The position numbers were made by a program, and so were the translations under genes. The notes beneath the pieces are model-generated. The model was not told the DNA's origin and did not search any database. It saw only the letters and a program-made list of their open reading frames with translations. This document shows, one piece after another, positions 25,914-34,531 of a stretch of DNA of 64,000 nucleotides (its first letter is position 1; each line of letters begins with the position of its first letter). The stretch covers positions 1 to 64,000 of the forward strand of contig NZ_KN214137.1 of assembly GCF_000763055.1 (NCBI RefSeq). The letters run 5' to 3'. Source of the DNA: Collinsella sp. 4_8_47FAA. GTDB taxonomy: Bacteria > Actinomycetota > Coriobacteriia > Coriobacteriales > Coriobacteriaceae.

Positions 25914-27215
25914 ATGGATCAAACGCAGACGAGCAATAGCGCTCCCCTGCCCATGCAAGCCACTCCCCAACCGGAGCAAATGACCGTTTTACCTGCACAA
26001 AAACCCCTGGTAACCATTGTGCACGCATCAGTTGGATCGGGCCACAAAGCCGCCGCCAACGCGATTGCACAAGCATTTGACCTTATCCGCGGCACCAAGG
26101 GAATCCCTGAGGATATTGAAATTGAAGTGCTCGATATCCTTGATTTTGGACGTATTAAATTCGACGGCAATAAGACCGCGGCTTCTTTTACGGGAGCCAC
26201 ACGCCCCATTTACGACCTGACCTGGCGATATACGCTTACGGGGCATCTTCTCTGGGGTGGCGGCACGGCATGGTCGCGAATTATGTTCCCCGCCTTCAAC
26301 GAATATATTCGTCGCCGCAGGCCTATAGCCGTGGTCGCAACGCACATCACAGCAGCCAATGTTGCCGTGGGTGCCCGCGTTATTACGGGTATCGATTATC
26401 CGGTCATCTGCGTACCAACAGACTATGAAGTCGAAGGCTTTTGGCCCCACAAGGACACCGACCTGTTCTGCGTGGCCAACGAGTTTATGGCCGAAACGCT
26501 GCGCCCCCGCAAAGTTCCCGAGTCAAAGATCCGCATAACGGGCATCCCCATCCGAGCCGGTTTCGATTCAAATTACGATCGCGAGGAAGAGCTGAGCAAG
26601 TTCAATCTCCCCGTAGACAAAACCGTCGTATTGGTGATGGCCGGCGCCAGTTTGCCCCAACCATACGTGCGTTTCCGTGCCGCGATGGACCACACGCTCC
26701 CCTTCTTACGCAGCTTTGAGGACATGCACTTTGTCTTTTTACCGGGCAAGGATAAGGAATACGCCGCCCGACTCAAGACGCTCTTCGACGCCATGAAGCT
26801 CGACAACGTCACGGTTCTGGACTACGTGGACGACATGGCGGCCCTCATGCACGGCTGCGACCTGGCAATCCTCAAATCGGGCGGACTCACGGTCACCGAG
26901 TGCCTGTGCGCTCATCTGCCGATGATCCTGCTGGGCAAATCATACGGTCAGGAAAAGGCCAACACCACGATGCTTACCGGCATGGGCGCCAGCATGCACG
27001 TCACCACCGCACGTGAACTCATCGTAACCCTACGTCACTTGCACGACCATCCCGAATCACTCAAAGCCCTACTCATCAACGGCGAAGTACTACGCCGCCC
27101 CCACGCAGCCGAAGACATAGCCATCGCCACCATGGAGCTCGTAGGCAAACCCCAAAAGCGCAAACGAGCCTTCTGCCGCTTCTACTGGGGAGGAAAGCCC
27201 GCGCATATCCGCTAG
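25914..27215 (+). CDS. MGDG synthase-like glycosyltransferase (glycolipid)
   Basis: A 433-residue GT28-type glycosyltransferase of the monogalactosyl/glucosyldiacylglycerol synthase family. After a 40-residue Gln/Pro-rich N-terminus comes the MGDG_synth motif HASVGSGHKAAANAI (about 41-55); the donor-binding C-terminal half has LKSGGLTVTECL. It probably adds hexose from a UDP-sugar to diacylglycerol at the membrane face (inference from family). AAGGGGAG precedes the ATG at 25914. A long hairpin element begins 11 bp after its stop. Confidence 0.82.
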   Translation: MDQTQTSNSAPLPMQATPQPEQMTVLPAQKPLVTIVHASVGSGHKAAANAIAQAFDLIRGTKGIPEDIEIEVLDILDFGRIKFDGNKTAASFTGATRPIYDLTWRYTLTGHLLWGGGTAWSRIMFPAFNEYIRRRRPIAVVATHITAANVAVGARVITGIDYPVICVPTDYEVEGFWPHKDTDLFCVANEFMAETLRPRKVPESKIRITGIPIRAGFDSNYDREEELSKFNLPVDKTVVLVMAGASLPQPYVRFRAAMDHTLPFLRSFEDMHFVFLPGKDKEYAARLKTLFDAMKLDNVTVLDYVDDMAALMHGCDLAILKSGGLTVTECLCAHLPMILLGKSYGQEKANTTMLTGMGASMHVTTARELIVTLRHLHDHPESLKALLINGEVLRRPHAAEDIAIATMELVGKPQKRKRAFCRFYWGGKPAHIR

Positions 27216-27225
27216 TCGAATGTCC

Positions 27226-27329
27226 GCCGCTCTGCCGGAGCCGCCCTTATATCATTCCATGCTCAAACATTCTCGCTTCGCTGCGAAACTGCGCGTGGAA
27301 CGATATAAGGGCGGCTCCGGCAGAGCGGC
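27226..27329 (-). repeat. Hairpin element family A, copy 1
   Basis: Arms 27226-27259 and 27296-27329 (34 bp) pair with a single mismatch (27254/27301). The 36-nt loop, read on the minus strand, matches the loop of copy 2 at about 35 positions. Only the inner TATATC-N-TTCCA part of the arm is shared with copy 2; the outer 22 bp are unrelated. No T-tract follows. On the minus strand the single mismatch is a G-U pair. Confidence 0.85.
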
Positions 27330-27406
27330 TGCGTTTACTTACTAGCAGCTACTTCGGTATCCCCTCCATTAGAACCTGCAAAGGTAAAACAGGAAAATAT
27401 AAATAC

Positions 27407-27455
27407 AGTAAGCCGATGCGACAAAGGGACAGCCCCTTTGTCGCATCGGCTTACT
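27407..27455. repeat. 22-bp perfect hairpin between family A copies
   Basis: Arms 27407-27428 and 27434-27455 pair without mismatch around loop ACAGC. No T-run on either side. The centre GACAAAGGGACAG resembles the degV terminator core (GACAAAGCGACAG). Confidence 0.85.
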
Positions 27456-27488
27456 AGAAAAGTAAATATTGTTTCAAGCGAGTAGCCG

Positions 27489-27591
27489 CCCGCCCGGGGC
27501 TTACCTATATCGTTCCACGCGCAGTTTCGCAGCGAGCGAAGCGACGCGAGAATGTTTGAGCATGGAATGATATAGGTAAGCCCCGGGCGGG
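27489..27591 (+). repeat. Hairpin element family A, copy 2
   Basis: Arms 27489-27517 and 27563-27591 (29 bp) pair with one G-T (27512/27568), at the position equivalent to the mismatch in copy 1. The 45-nt loop equals the copy 1 loop plus a 9-nt insertion. The outer 17 bp (CCCGCCCGGGGCTTACC) have no relation to copy 1. It ends 17 bp before the dut stop. Confidence 0.85.
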
Positions 27592-27607
27592 AGGGATACG
27601 AGCGCCC

Positions 27608-28051
27608 CTAGGCGACGCCGCTGGAGCCGAAGCCTCCGTTGCCTCGGTCGGTTTCGTCTAGTTCTTCTACTTCTATGAGGTTGACCGTGGGGACTTCTTG
27701 GATGACGAGTTGGGCTATGCGGTCGCCTTTGTTGATTTGGATGTTGTTGGAGGGATCCAGGTTGATGAGGATAACCTTGAGTTCTCCTCGGTAGTGGGCG
27801 TCGATGAGGCCCGGCGTATTGACTATAGACAGGCCCTGCTTGATGGCCAAGCCGCTGCGGGGCTGGACGAAGCCGGCGTAGCCATCGGGCAGGGCGATGG
27901 CCAGCCCGGTAGAGACCAGACGACGTTCGAAGGGCTTCAGGACGCAGTCCTCGTTGGAGCGCAGATCCAAGCCGGCATCGGTGGGATGGGCGTATTTGGG
28001 AAGCTCGACGGTGGGGTCGAGACGCTTTATGTTGACGGTAATGCAGGACAT
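27608..28051 (-). CDS. dut: dUTP diphosphatase
   Basis: Hydrolyses dUTP to dUMP. The 147-residue protein has the five trimeric dUTPase motifs in order: [32 protein letters not shown] and the C-terminal [10 protein letters not shown] loop that closes over the active site. It starts 4 bp after nrdR, linking pyrimidine pool control with ribonucleotide reductase regulation. Confidence 0.95.
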   Translation of the reverse strand: MSCITVNIKRLDPTVELPKYAHPTDAGLDLRSNEDCVLKPFERRLVSTGLAIALPDGYAGFVQPRSGLAIKQGLSIVNTPGLIDAHYRGELKVILINLDPSNNIQINKGDRIAQLVIQEVPTVNLIEVEELDETDRGNGGFGSSGVA

Positions 28052-28055
28052 GGAA

Positions 28056-28499
28056 TCACCTTAGCTTGTCGAGCTCTTGCAGAAACTCATCGACGTCTTT
28101 GAAATCGCGGTAGACCGAGGCAAAGCGGATGTACGCCACCTTATCGATCTTGGCCAAGCGCTTGAGCACCATGTCACCCAACTCATGCGACGTGACGGCC
28201 GTCAGCGTGCGAGAGCGCAGCTCGACCTCGATATCGTCGATAATCTCATTGAGCTTCTTAGTGTCGATATCGCGCTTGATGGTGGCACGCATCAAGCCGA
28301 CGAGCAGCTTATTGCGATCGAACCGCTGCTTAGTTCCGTCCGACTTAATGACCTCAATTGGGTCTTCGCATCGCTCGAACGTTGTAAAGCGGTAGTTACA
28401 CGAGCAACATTCGCGACGGCGCTTAATGGTGTTATTTGACTCCTGCATACGGGAATCAACGACGCGGGTATGTGCCTTGCCGCATTTAGGACAGCGCAT
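28056..28499 (-). CDS. nrdR: Transcriptional repressor NrdR
   Basis: Nucleotide-sensing repressor of ribonucleotide reductase genes. The 147-residue protein has an N-terminal zinc ribbon (MRCPKCG ... CCSCNYRF) and a C-terminal ATP-cone domain ([16 protein letters not shown]). AGAGGAGGTACC overlaps the start. No nrd genes occur in the window. It follows the LysM gene and precedes dut on the same strand. Confidence 0.95.
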   Translation of the reverse strand: MRCPKCGKAHTRVVDSRMQESNNTIKRRRECCSCNYRFTTFERCEDPIEVIKSDGTKQRFDRNKLLVGLMRATIKRDIDTKKLNEIIDDIEVELRSRTLTAVTSHELGDMVLKRLAKIDKVAYIRFASVYRDFKDVDEFLQELDKLR

Positions 28500-28550
28500 G
28501 GTACCTCCTCTTAAACGATAACAAGAGTACCATGCGCAGCGCGATAATGA

Positions 28551-29003
28551 TTACGAACGAGCAGGAACCTTAAGATGCGCACTGGCGGCGAGCGAACCAT
28601 GCTCCAGATGATTGACGTTACGGATCATGTCGGAAGTCTCTTGCGTGGAAAGGCCTTCGATTGGATATTCCTCGGCAAGCGACCAAAGAGAATCACCAGG
28701 CTGAACGCGAATGGTCTCGTAGGTAACGTTGGAAACGGACTCGGCATACGCGGCGTGACGAGCGCTAAAGACCGACGTAGCGAGGACAAAAAAGAGCGTG
28801 AGCGCAACGGCGACGGCAACAATCGTCGAGACCTTCAGGGCAGCGGGAGTCGGCGCGGCAACAGCATACTGAGTGCGAGCAGACTTTACGGGCAAAGGCT
28901 GATAACCGGAACGTCCACCCTTGACAACAGTAAAAGCGGGCGCGGCAGGCGTCTCGAGCTTAAGGGCGAGGTTTCCCTGGACCATATTCGTTGCGTTCAT
29001 CAT
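28551..29003 (-). CDS. LysM-domain membrane protein, probable SOS division inhibitor (YneA-like)
   Basis: A 150-residue protein with one membrane helix (about residues 58-79) and a C-terminal LysM domain (about 95-147: YETIRVQPGDSLWSLAEEY). Divergent placement from lexA, with three LexA boxes between, matches Bacillus yneA and its actinobacterial analogues, which delay division after DNA damage. The longer N-terminal cytoplasmic part is unlike YneA. GAGAGGAGAAC precedes two adjacent ATGs (29003 or 29000). Function inferred from context. Confidence 0.8.
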   Translation of the reverse strand: MMNATNMVQGNLALKLETPAAPAFTVVKGGRSGYQPLPVKSARTQYAVAAPTPAALKVSTIVAVAVALTLFFVLATSVFSARHAAYAESVSNVTYETIRVQPGDSLWSLAEEYPIEGLSTQETSDMIRNVNHLEHGSLAASAHLKVPARS

Positions 29004-29071
29004 GTTCTCCTCTCGCGTGTTTTGCTGAGAACAGTTTTATCAAGCCGCGCGGACAAAAATGTCTAGCGCGA

Positions 29072-29083
29072 GAACGAATGTTC
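29072..29083. promoter_or_regulatory. LexA box 1
   Basis: GAACGAATGTTC, a perfect GAAC-N4-GTTC, the DinR/LexA box of Gram-positives and actinobacteria. Closest to the LysM gene. Confidence 0.88.
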
Positions 29084-29099
29084 GGTTATTATTATCTTC

Positions 29100-29111
29100 G
29101 AACAGTTGTTC
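29100..29111. promoter_or_regulatory. LexA box 2
   Basis: GAACAGTTGTTC, a perfect GAAC-N4-GTTC, exactly 28 bp from box 1. Confidence 0.88.
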
Positions 29112-29127
29112 CTGTCAAGCAAAATTC

Positions 29128-29139
29128 GAACATTTGTTT
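29128..29139. promoter_or_regulatory. LexA box 3
   Basis: GAACATTTGTTT, one mismatch from GAAC-N4-GTTC, exactly 28 bp from box 2 and 24 bp before the lexA start. Confidence 0.75.
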
Positions 29140-29163
29140 GACATGGGTAGAGAGGATGCCCTG

Positions 29164-29808
29164 ATGGCTCGCAAAATTACCAAGCGTCAGCAGCAAATTT
29201 ACGACTTCATCAAGGAATATCAGCAGGAGAAGGGTTATCCGCCCAGCGTGCGCGAGATGGCTTCTGCCGTGGGCCTATCCTCTCCCAGCACCGTGCACGC
29301 CCATCTCTCTGCCCTGGAGGCGCGCGGGCTACTCAAGCGCGATGCCACCAAACCGCGCGCCCTGGAACTCTTTAACGAGGACGGTTCCTCTGTCTCAATT
29401 TCTAAATCTGACGAGCCCACCGCACCTCGCGGAACGGTCTCGCTACCGCTCGTTGGTCGCGTCGCGGCTGGGATTCCCATTCTGGCCGAGCAGAATATCG
29501 AAGACACTTTTACTATCCCGACCGAAATCGCCACTGATCAGGGTTCCTTTATCCTTGAGGTGCATGGGAGCTCAATGATCAATGTCGGCATCTTCAATGG
29601 CGATTACATCATCGTCCGTGAACAAAAGAGTGCCATGAACGGCGAAATTGTCGTGGCCATGATTGATGGTTCAGCGACCGTCAAGACGTTCTACAAGGAG
29701 CAGGGACGCGTACGCCTGCAGCCCGAGAATGACACCATGGAGCCTATCTATGCAACGAATCCCATCATCTTGGGCAAAGTCGTCGGCTTAATGCGCCGGT
29801 TCTCGTAA
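29164..29808 (+). CDS. lexA: SOS regulator LexA
   Basis: Repressor of the DNA-damage response that self-cleaves when RecA filaments form. The 214-residue protein has an N-terminal winged helix (REMASAVGLSSPSTVHAHLSAL), the cleavage bond A102-G103 (VAAGIP), and the Ser-Lys dyad S137 (GSSM) and K174 (TVKTF). I chose ATG 29164 because it fits the family N-terminus (MARKITKRQQQIYDFI); upstream starts overlap the operators. Its stop overlaps the next ATG by 1 nt. Confidence 0.95.
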   Translation: MARKITKRQQQIYDFIKEYQQEKGYPPSVREMASAVGLSSPSTVHAHLSALEARGLLKRDATKPRALELFNEDGSSVSISKSDEPTAPRGTVSLPLVGRVAAGIPILAEQNIEDTFTIPTEIATDQGSFILEVHGSSMINVGIFNGDYIIVREQKSAMNGEIVVAMIDGSATVKTFYKEQGRVRLQPENDTMEPIYATNPIILGKVVGLMRRFS

Positions 29809-30512
29809 TGCAAAAACGCATCACCATCTTTGATACCGTCCGCGGGTTTACGATGATTTCAATGGCAGGTTTTCACGCTTGCTACGATCTCGCCTACCTG
29901 TACGACTGGGATATGCCCTGGTTTACCCAGACCGTCTTTCAAGACATCTGGCGCGCCAGCATCAGCTGGGTATTTTTGTTTATCGCGGGTTGGATGTGCA
30001 CCCTTTCGCGCAACAATATCAAACGTGCCGCCAAATACGCCTTAGCAGCACTCGTCGTCTGGCTGGCAACAACACTTGTCTCAGTCGACGATTCGGTTAA
30101 TTTTGGCATCATCTACTGCATGGCCGCATGTACCGGCATCGTGGCGTTGACCGATCCCGTCCTTAAGAAGATATCGGCGAGATGGGGCATGTCGCTATGC
30201 CTTGTGTTGTTCGCCCTCACCTGGAGTATCCCCAAAACGATCTACCCTGTCCCCTACCTGGCGTGGCTGGGATTTCCGAGCCTTGGGTTTGTTTCAGGTG
30301 ATTACTACCCCATCATCCCGTTCATCTTTATGTATCTTGCAGGATACTTCGCCGCACATATAGCGCAGGGAATCGATAAGACCGCCCTAAGCTGGGCCTA
30401 CGCCAACCCCCTGCCGGCGCTCGCCAGCCTTGGACGTCATGCACTCCCCTTTTATCTGCTGCATCAACCCATTATTCTGGGCTTTTTGGAGCTCGTCTAC
30501 TCGGTGCGATAA
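29808..30512 (+). CDS. DUF1624 / HGSNAT-like membrane protein
   Basis: A 234-residue integral membrane protein with about seven helices. The N-terminal IFDTVRGFTMISMAGFHACYDLAY and the C-terminal GRHALPFYLLHQPIIL match the heparan-alpha-glucosaminide N-acetyltransferase-like family; the conserved membrane histidine is in GFHACYD. Acceptor and biological role are unknown. It starts on the lexA stop codon and so is likely co-transcribed with lexA, putting it under SOS control (inference). Its 3' end overlaps hflX by 16 nt, tail to tail. Confidence 0.8.
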   Translation: MQKRITIFDTVRGFTMISMAGFHACYDLAYLYDWDMPWFTQTVFQDIWRASISWVFLFIAGWMCTLSRNNIKRAAKYALAALVVWLATTLVSVDDSVNFGIIYCMAACTGIVALTDPVLKKISARWGMSLCLVLFALTWSIPKTIYPVPYLAWLGFPSLGFVSGDYYPIIPFIFMYLAGYFAAHIAQGIDKTALSWAYANPLPALASLGRHALPFYLLHQPIILGFLELVYSVR

Positions 30513-31786
30513 CGCTTGAGCCGCGGCGCGATACGGGCCGGCAGCTTCGCCACAATACGAACGCCGTCCACAAGATATTCCTCGTGCAAAAGGGTTCCCT
30601 GCTCATGCACCAGCGTGATGAGGGCGCCCTCGCGATACGGGATATCAGCAGAGAGCAACACATCGGTAGCAGCCGCCTCACGAGCAATACGGTCGACGAA
30701 ATCGTCGAGTCCCTCGCCCGTCTGGGCCGAGAACAGCACGGCCTCGGGATAGCGACGACGGAAGCTCAGACGATCAACGCTATCGAGAAGATCGATTTTA
30801 TTGAATACGGTCAGCGTTAAACGCTCTCCAGCGCCGATCTCATCAAGAACGCGGTCGACAGCCTCAAGCTGCCGCTCATAGTCCTCGTCAGACGCATCTA
30901 CGACTTTGAGAATTAGATCGGCACCCAACACCTCGGACAGCGTCGATTTAAAGGCATCGACCAGACCATGCGGCAGCTTTTGAATAAAGCCGACGGTATC
31001 AGTAATCGTCATGCCGCGACCGCCGGGCAGGCGATACGAACGCGTCGTCGGGTCGAGCGTAGCAAACAGCTTGTCCTGCGAAAGTACCGTAGAGCCGGTC
31101 AGGCGATTGAGCAACGTCGATTTACCGGCATTGGTATAACCGGCTAACGCGACGCGAAACGCCGGTGACTCAATGCGGCTCTTGGACTGGACATCGCGAC
31201 GCTGTTCAACCTGCTTGAGCTCACGACGAAGCGCGGCAATCTTATTGCGAATCAAGCGACGGTCAACCTCGAGCTGGCTTTCACCCTGGCCAAAGCGCGA
31301 ACCGATGCCGCCGCGCGTCTGCTCCTTGGCAAGATGGCTCCACATGCCACGCAGACGAGGCAACAGATATTGAAGCTGCGCCAGCTGCACCTGTAGACGA
31401 CCCTCGCGCGTCTGGGCATGCAGGCCGAAAATATCAAGAATGAGCGCCGTGCGATCGATGATCTTAACCGGTTCGCCCACGGCCTTCTCCAGATAGGACT
31501 GCTGTGAAGGCGTCAGATCGTCGTCAAAAATAACGACATCGGCATCCATGCGATGCACTAAGCCGCACAGCTCTTCAACCTTGCCGGAACCGATAAACGA
31601 TTTAGGATAGGGTTTAACCAGTCGCTGCGACAAACGAGCAACACACCGGGCGCCAGCCGTGTGCGCCAGGCGCTCAAGCTCATCGAGCGAGCGATCGAGC
31701 GGCCACGCATTGTCGCGCCACTCGACGCCGACAAGAATGGCACGCTCAGGCTCGGGTGCTGTGGGAACGAGGGGAAACCGGGCCAT
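30497..31786 (-). CDS. hflX: GTPase HflX
   Basis: Ribosome-splitting GTPase acting on the 50S subunit. The 429-residue protein has the N-terminal HflX domain with the GSGKVEEL motif, a coiled segment (about 165-205) and a G domain with GYTNAGKSTLLNRLTG P-loop, DTVGFI and NKIDLL. It is the last gene of a miaB-miaA-hflX run and overlaps miaA by one base. Confidence 0.95.
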   Translation of the reverse strand: MARFPLVPTAPEPERAILVGVEWRDNAWPLDRSLDELERLAHTAGARCVARLSQRLVKPYPKSFIGSGKVEELCGLVHRMDADVVIFDDDLTPSQQSYLEKAVGEPVKIIDRTALILDIFGLHAQTREGRLQVQLAQLQYLLPRLRGMWSHLAKEQTRGGIGSRFGQGESQLEVDRRLIRNKIAALRRELKQVEQRRDVQSKSRIESPAFRVALAGYTNAGKSTLLNRLTGSTVLSQDKLFATLDPTTRSYRLPGGRGMTITDTVGFIQKLPHGLVDAFKSTLSEVLGADLILKVVDASDEDYERQLEAVDRVLDEIGAGERLTLTVFNKIDLLDSVDRLSFRRRYPEAVLFSAQTGEGLDDFVDRIAREAAATDVLLSADIPYREGALITLVHEQGTLLHEEYLVDGVRIVAKLPARIAPRLKRYRTE

Positions 31787-32724
31787 CAGGCAGCCTCGAT
31801 GCGATGCAAGATATCCTCAACGACCTCATCGACCGTATATTCGTCCATATCGAACCACACAATACGATCGTCGCGCTTAAACCACGAAAGCTGACGCTTG
31901 GCATAGCGACGCGAACGCATCTTAATGAGTTCACGAGCCTCATCCATAGTCATCACACCGTTAAAAGCATCAATGATTTCTTTGTAGCCAATCGCCTGCA
32001 TCGAAGTGAGCGCATCTTCAAGCCCCTGGTCCATAAGGCCACGGACCTCATCAACAAGACCCTGCTCAAACATGAGGTCAACGCGCAGGTTAATGCGCTC
32101 GTAAAGCAGCTCACGATTGCGTGTCAAGCCAAACCACAAGGCATGATAATGCTCACATGGAACACTAAACTGTGACTTTTGCTGTGCGTAGGAAACGCCG
32201 TCATCATGCATTTCGAGCGCACGAATCACGCGGCGCACATTATGAGGATGAATGACCGCGGCAGACTCAGGATCGCGCTCGGCAAGCAGCTTATGCAGCG
32301 CTTCCTCACCAATGCGCTCGGCAAGTTCCTGATAACCCGCACGGCGATCGTCCTCAAGTTCTCCCGAGGGAAAATCCATCTCATCGAGGGCGGCCTTGAG
32401 ATACAGGCCCGTACCCCCGCAAAACACCGGAAGACGTCCAGACCCGAGCAGGCGCTCAACATGCGCGCGAGCGTCTGCCTGGTAAAGCGCCGCAGAGTAC
32501 GCGACGCCCGGCTCTACGATGTCAACGAGACGCAGAGGCGCCGTACACTCATCGGGCGTCATCTTTGCGGTGCCGATATCCATACCGCGATAGATTTGCA
32601 TCGCATCGCACGACAGCACTTCAGACGAAAGGCGAGCGGCCAAACGGTCAGCGACGTCACTTTTACCAACCGCCGTCGGACCGACGATCGAAACGGCGGA
32701 AAGACCTGCCCCGGGAGAAATCAT
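31786..32724 (-). CDS. miaA: tRNA dimethylallyltransferase
   Basis: Adds the isopentenyl group to A37 of tRNAs reading UNN codons. The 312-residue protein has the P-loop GPTAVGKS (about 15-22), the DAMQIYRGMDIGTAK motif and the C-terminal RRYAKRQLSWFKRD segment. Overlaps miaB and hflX by one base each, so the two A37 modification enzymes are made together. Confidence 0.95.
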   Translation of the reverse strand: MISPGAGLSAVSIVGPTAVGKSDVADRLAARLSSEVLSCDAMQIYRGMDIGTAKMTPDECTAPLRLVDIVEPGVAYSAALYQADARAHVERLLGSGRLPVFCGGTGLYLKAALDEMDFPSGELEDDRRAGYQELAERIGEEALHKLLAERDPESAAVIHPHNVRRVIRALEMHDDGVSYAQQKSQFSVPCEHYHALWFGLTRNRELLYERINLRVDLMFEQGLVDEVRGLMDQGLEDALTSMQAIGYKEIIDAFNGVMTMDEARELIKMRSRRYAKRQLSWFKRDDRIVWFDMDEYTVDEVVEDILHRIEAA

Positions 32725-34100
32725 TAGCGCGGCTCACCCACAACGGAGCCTGACAAATACCACGTCTTAGCAACGTCGACGTCAACATCAACGATCTTAC
32801 CGACAAGCTGGTCGATGCTATATCCCTCGGGAATGGGCGCATGAACGGTCTGATTCTTGGGGCTCTTGCCCAGCAGCACCGCATCGTTCTTTTTACTCGT
32901 ACCCTCAATGAGCGCCGGCACCACGGTATGGAGCTCACCCTGGTTGTACTCGTGCGCTGTCGTCTCGATAACCTTGACCAGACGGTTAAAGCGCTCAAGG
33001 ATGACCTTGTGCGGTGTGGGATCATCAATCTCGGCGGCCGGGGTACCAGCGCGCTTGGAGTAGATGAAGGTATAGGCCTGGGCATAGCGGACCGTCTCGG
33101 CAAGCGAGAGCGTCTGCTCAAAGTCTTCTTCAGTCTCGCCTGGGAAGCCAACGATAATGTCGGTCGAGAGCGCGATATCGGGCATACGGTTGCGAATGCG
33201 ATCGACCAGGCCCAAATAGTCCTCACGTGTATAACGGCGATTCATCTCTTTGAGGATCCGCGTCGAACCTGACTGGACGGCCAAGTGCAGCTGCGGCATA
33301 ACGGCAGGCGTCTCGGCCATGGCGTCGATGGTCTCGGGCAACAGGTCCTTGGGATGCGAAGACGTAAAGAAGATGCGCTCCACACCCGTATCGCCCACGG
33401 CACGCAGCAGATCGGCAAAACGCGACTTGCCAAACAGATCACGACCATATGAGTTAACGTTTTGGCCCAGCAGCGTAATCTCACGCACGCCCTGGCGCAC
33501 CAAACCGGTCACCTCGTCGACAATCTCCTCGAAGGGGCGGCTCTTTTCGCGACCGCGCACGTACGGCACGATGCAATAGGTGCAGAAATTATTGCAGCCC
33601 GTCATGATGGGCACCCAAGCGTGATACTGGGTCTCTCGATGCCACGGCATGCTCATGGCATCCGTATCCTCATGCTCATTGGTGCGGATATGACGCTTGC
33701 CGTCAAGGAACGCCTCGGCAATGAGCTCGGCCACATGTGCGATAGAATGCGTGCCAAAGATGACATTGACGTTATCGACGTTGGTGAGCAGTCCCTCGCC
33801 ATCACGCTGCGCGATGCAGCCGCCCACGGCAACCACACGCTTGCCCGAAGGCGAAGGCGGCAGGCTTTTGCAGGAATTGCACTGACCGTACAGGCGAGTA
33901 TCGGCGGCCTCGCGCACGCAGCATGTCATGAAGACAACGATATCGGCATGCTCAAGATCGAGCGCCATGAGGCAACCATACGAATCGAGCAGACCGCTCA
34001 CGCGCTCAGAGTCGTGCTGATTCATCTGGCAGCCAAAGGTGCGGATAAAGTAGGTTTTACCGGCAAGAATATCGCGTACGGAACGCTGATCCATGTGCAT
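32724..34100 (-). CDS. miaB: tRNA-2-methylthio-N6-dimethylallyladenosine synthase
   Basis: Radical SAM methylthiotransferase acting after MiaA. The 458-residue protein has the auxiliary-cluster cysteines C24, C60 and C95, the radical SAM triad C169-x3-C173-x2-C176 (CNNFCTYC) and a C-terminal TRAM domain. One of three MiaB-family enzymes in this window (with rimO and mtaB). Start is either 34100 or 34094. Confidence 0.94.
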   Translation of the reverse strand: MHMDQRSVRDILAGKTYFIRTFGCQMNQHDSERVSGLLDSYGCLMALDLEHADIVVFMTCCVREAADTRLYGQCNSCKSLPPSPSGKRVVAVGGCIAQRDGEGLLTNVDNVNVIFGTHSIAHVAELIAEAFLDGKRHIRTNEHEDTDAMSMPWHRETQYHAWVPIMTGCNNFCTYCIVPYVRGREKSRPFEEIVDEVTGLVRQGVREITLLGQNVNSYGRDLFGKSRFADLLRAVGDTGVERIFFTSSHPKDLLPETIDAMAETPAVMPQLHLAVQSGSTRILKEMNRRYTREDYLGLVDRIRNRMPDIALSTDIIVGFPGETEEDFEQTLSLAETVRYAQAYTFIYSKRAGTPAAEIDDPTPHKVILERFNRLVKVIETTAHEYNQGELHTVVPALIEGTSKKNDAVLLGKSPKNQTVHAPIPEGYSIDQLVGKIVDVDVDVAKTWYLSGSVVGEPR

Positions 34101-34139
34101 AAGTCCTAACGTTGGGGAGCGAAACGAGGCTAGCAGAAG

Positions 34140-34457
34140 CTATGCCACAGGCTTAACATCATCCATGACGACGTTATCCATAGCAGCTCGATTGATCTGG
34201 TGAACGTAGATAGAAAGGCGGATGGCCGTGCGCGACTCCCCGTTAATGAGAATGTCGGAGAACACGGGCGCGCAGGAAATATCAAAACCGGTTGGGATCA
34301 AAAAACCGCGCGCGATGGCAACGGCCTTAATGGCCTGGTTGACAGCACCGGCGCCGACACACTGGATGTTGACGGGTACACCATCCTTGACCATGCCGGC
34401 GATGGCGCCGGCAACGGACGCGGGCGATGATTTGCTTGATACCTTCAGGCAATCCAT
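34140..34457 (-). CDS. spoVS: Stage V sporulation protein S homologue
   Basis: A 105-residue Alba-fold protein of the SpoVS family: LKVSSKSSPASVAGAIAG, QCVGAGAVNQAIKAVAIARG and the PVFSDILINGESRTAI strand are diagnostic. Family members bind nucleic acid and also occur in non-sporulating bacteria, as this one appears to be. Downstream of rny, the same neighbourhood as in Bacillus. The ATG at 34457 is preceded by AGGAG; the C-terminus extends about 18 residues beyond the usual end. Confidence 0.9.
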   Translation of the reverse strand: MDCLKVSSKSSPASVAGAIAGMVKDGVPVNIQCVGAGAVNQAIKAVAIARGFLIPTGFDISCAPVFSDILINGESRTAIRLSIYVHQINRAAMDNVVMDDVKPVA

Positions 34458-34498
34458 GAAGAAACTCCTGCGTTTAAAAGTACGTTTTAACTGCAATA

Positions 34499-34527
34499 AC
34501 TGTATCGTACCGAGAGGACTCGGTAAA
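34499..34527 (-). promoter_or_regulatory. Possible spoVS promoter
   Basis: On the minus strand TTTACC (34527-34522) and TACAGT (34504-34499) are 17 bp apart, 42 bp before the spoVS start. A 6-bp stem (ACCGAG/CTCGGT) overlaps the -35. Match to consensus is only moderate. Confidence 0.35.
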
Positions 34528-34531
34528 GGCA

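Larger units (their letters stand above)
27216..27607. other. Gene-free gap with three long hairpins
   Basis: The gap between the convergent glycosyltransferase and dut genes holds no gene. It is filled by two copies of one long hairpin element in opposite orientation (27226-27329 and 27489-27591) and a separate 22-bp perfect hairpin between them (27407-27455). The remaining DNA is AT-rich. Confidence 0.8.

Noticed and set aside
27216..27607. CRISPR-like array
   Set aside because: Only two copies of each repeat, in opposite orientation, with no regular spacers and no cas genes.
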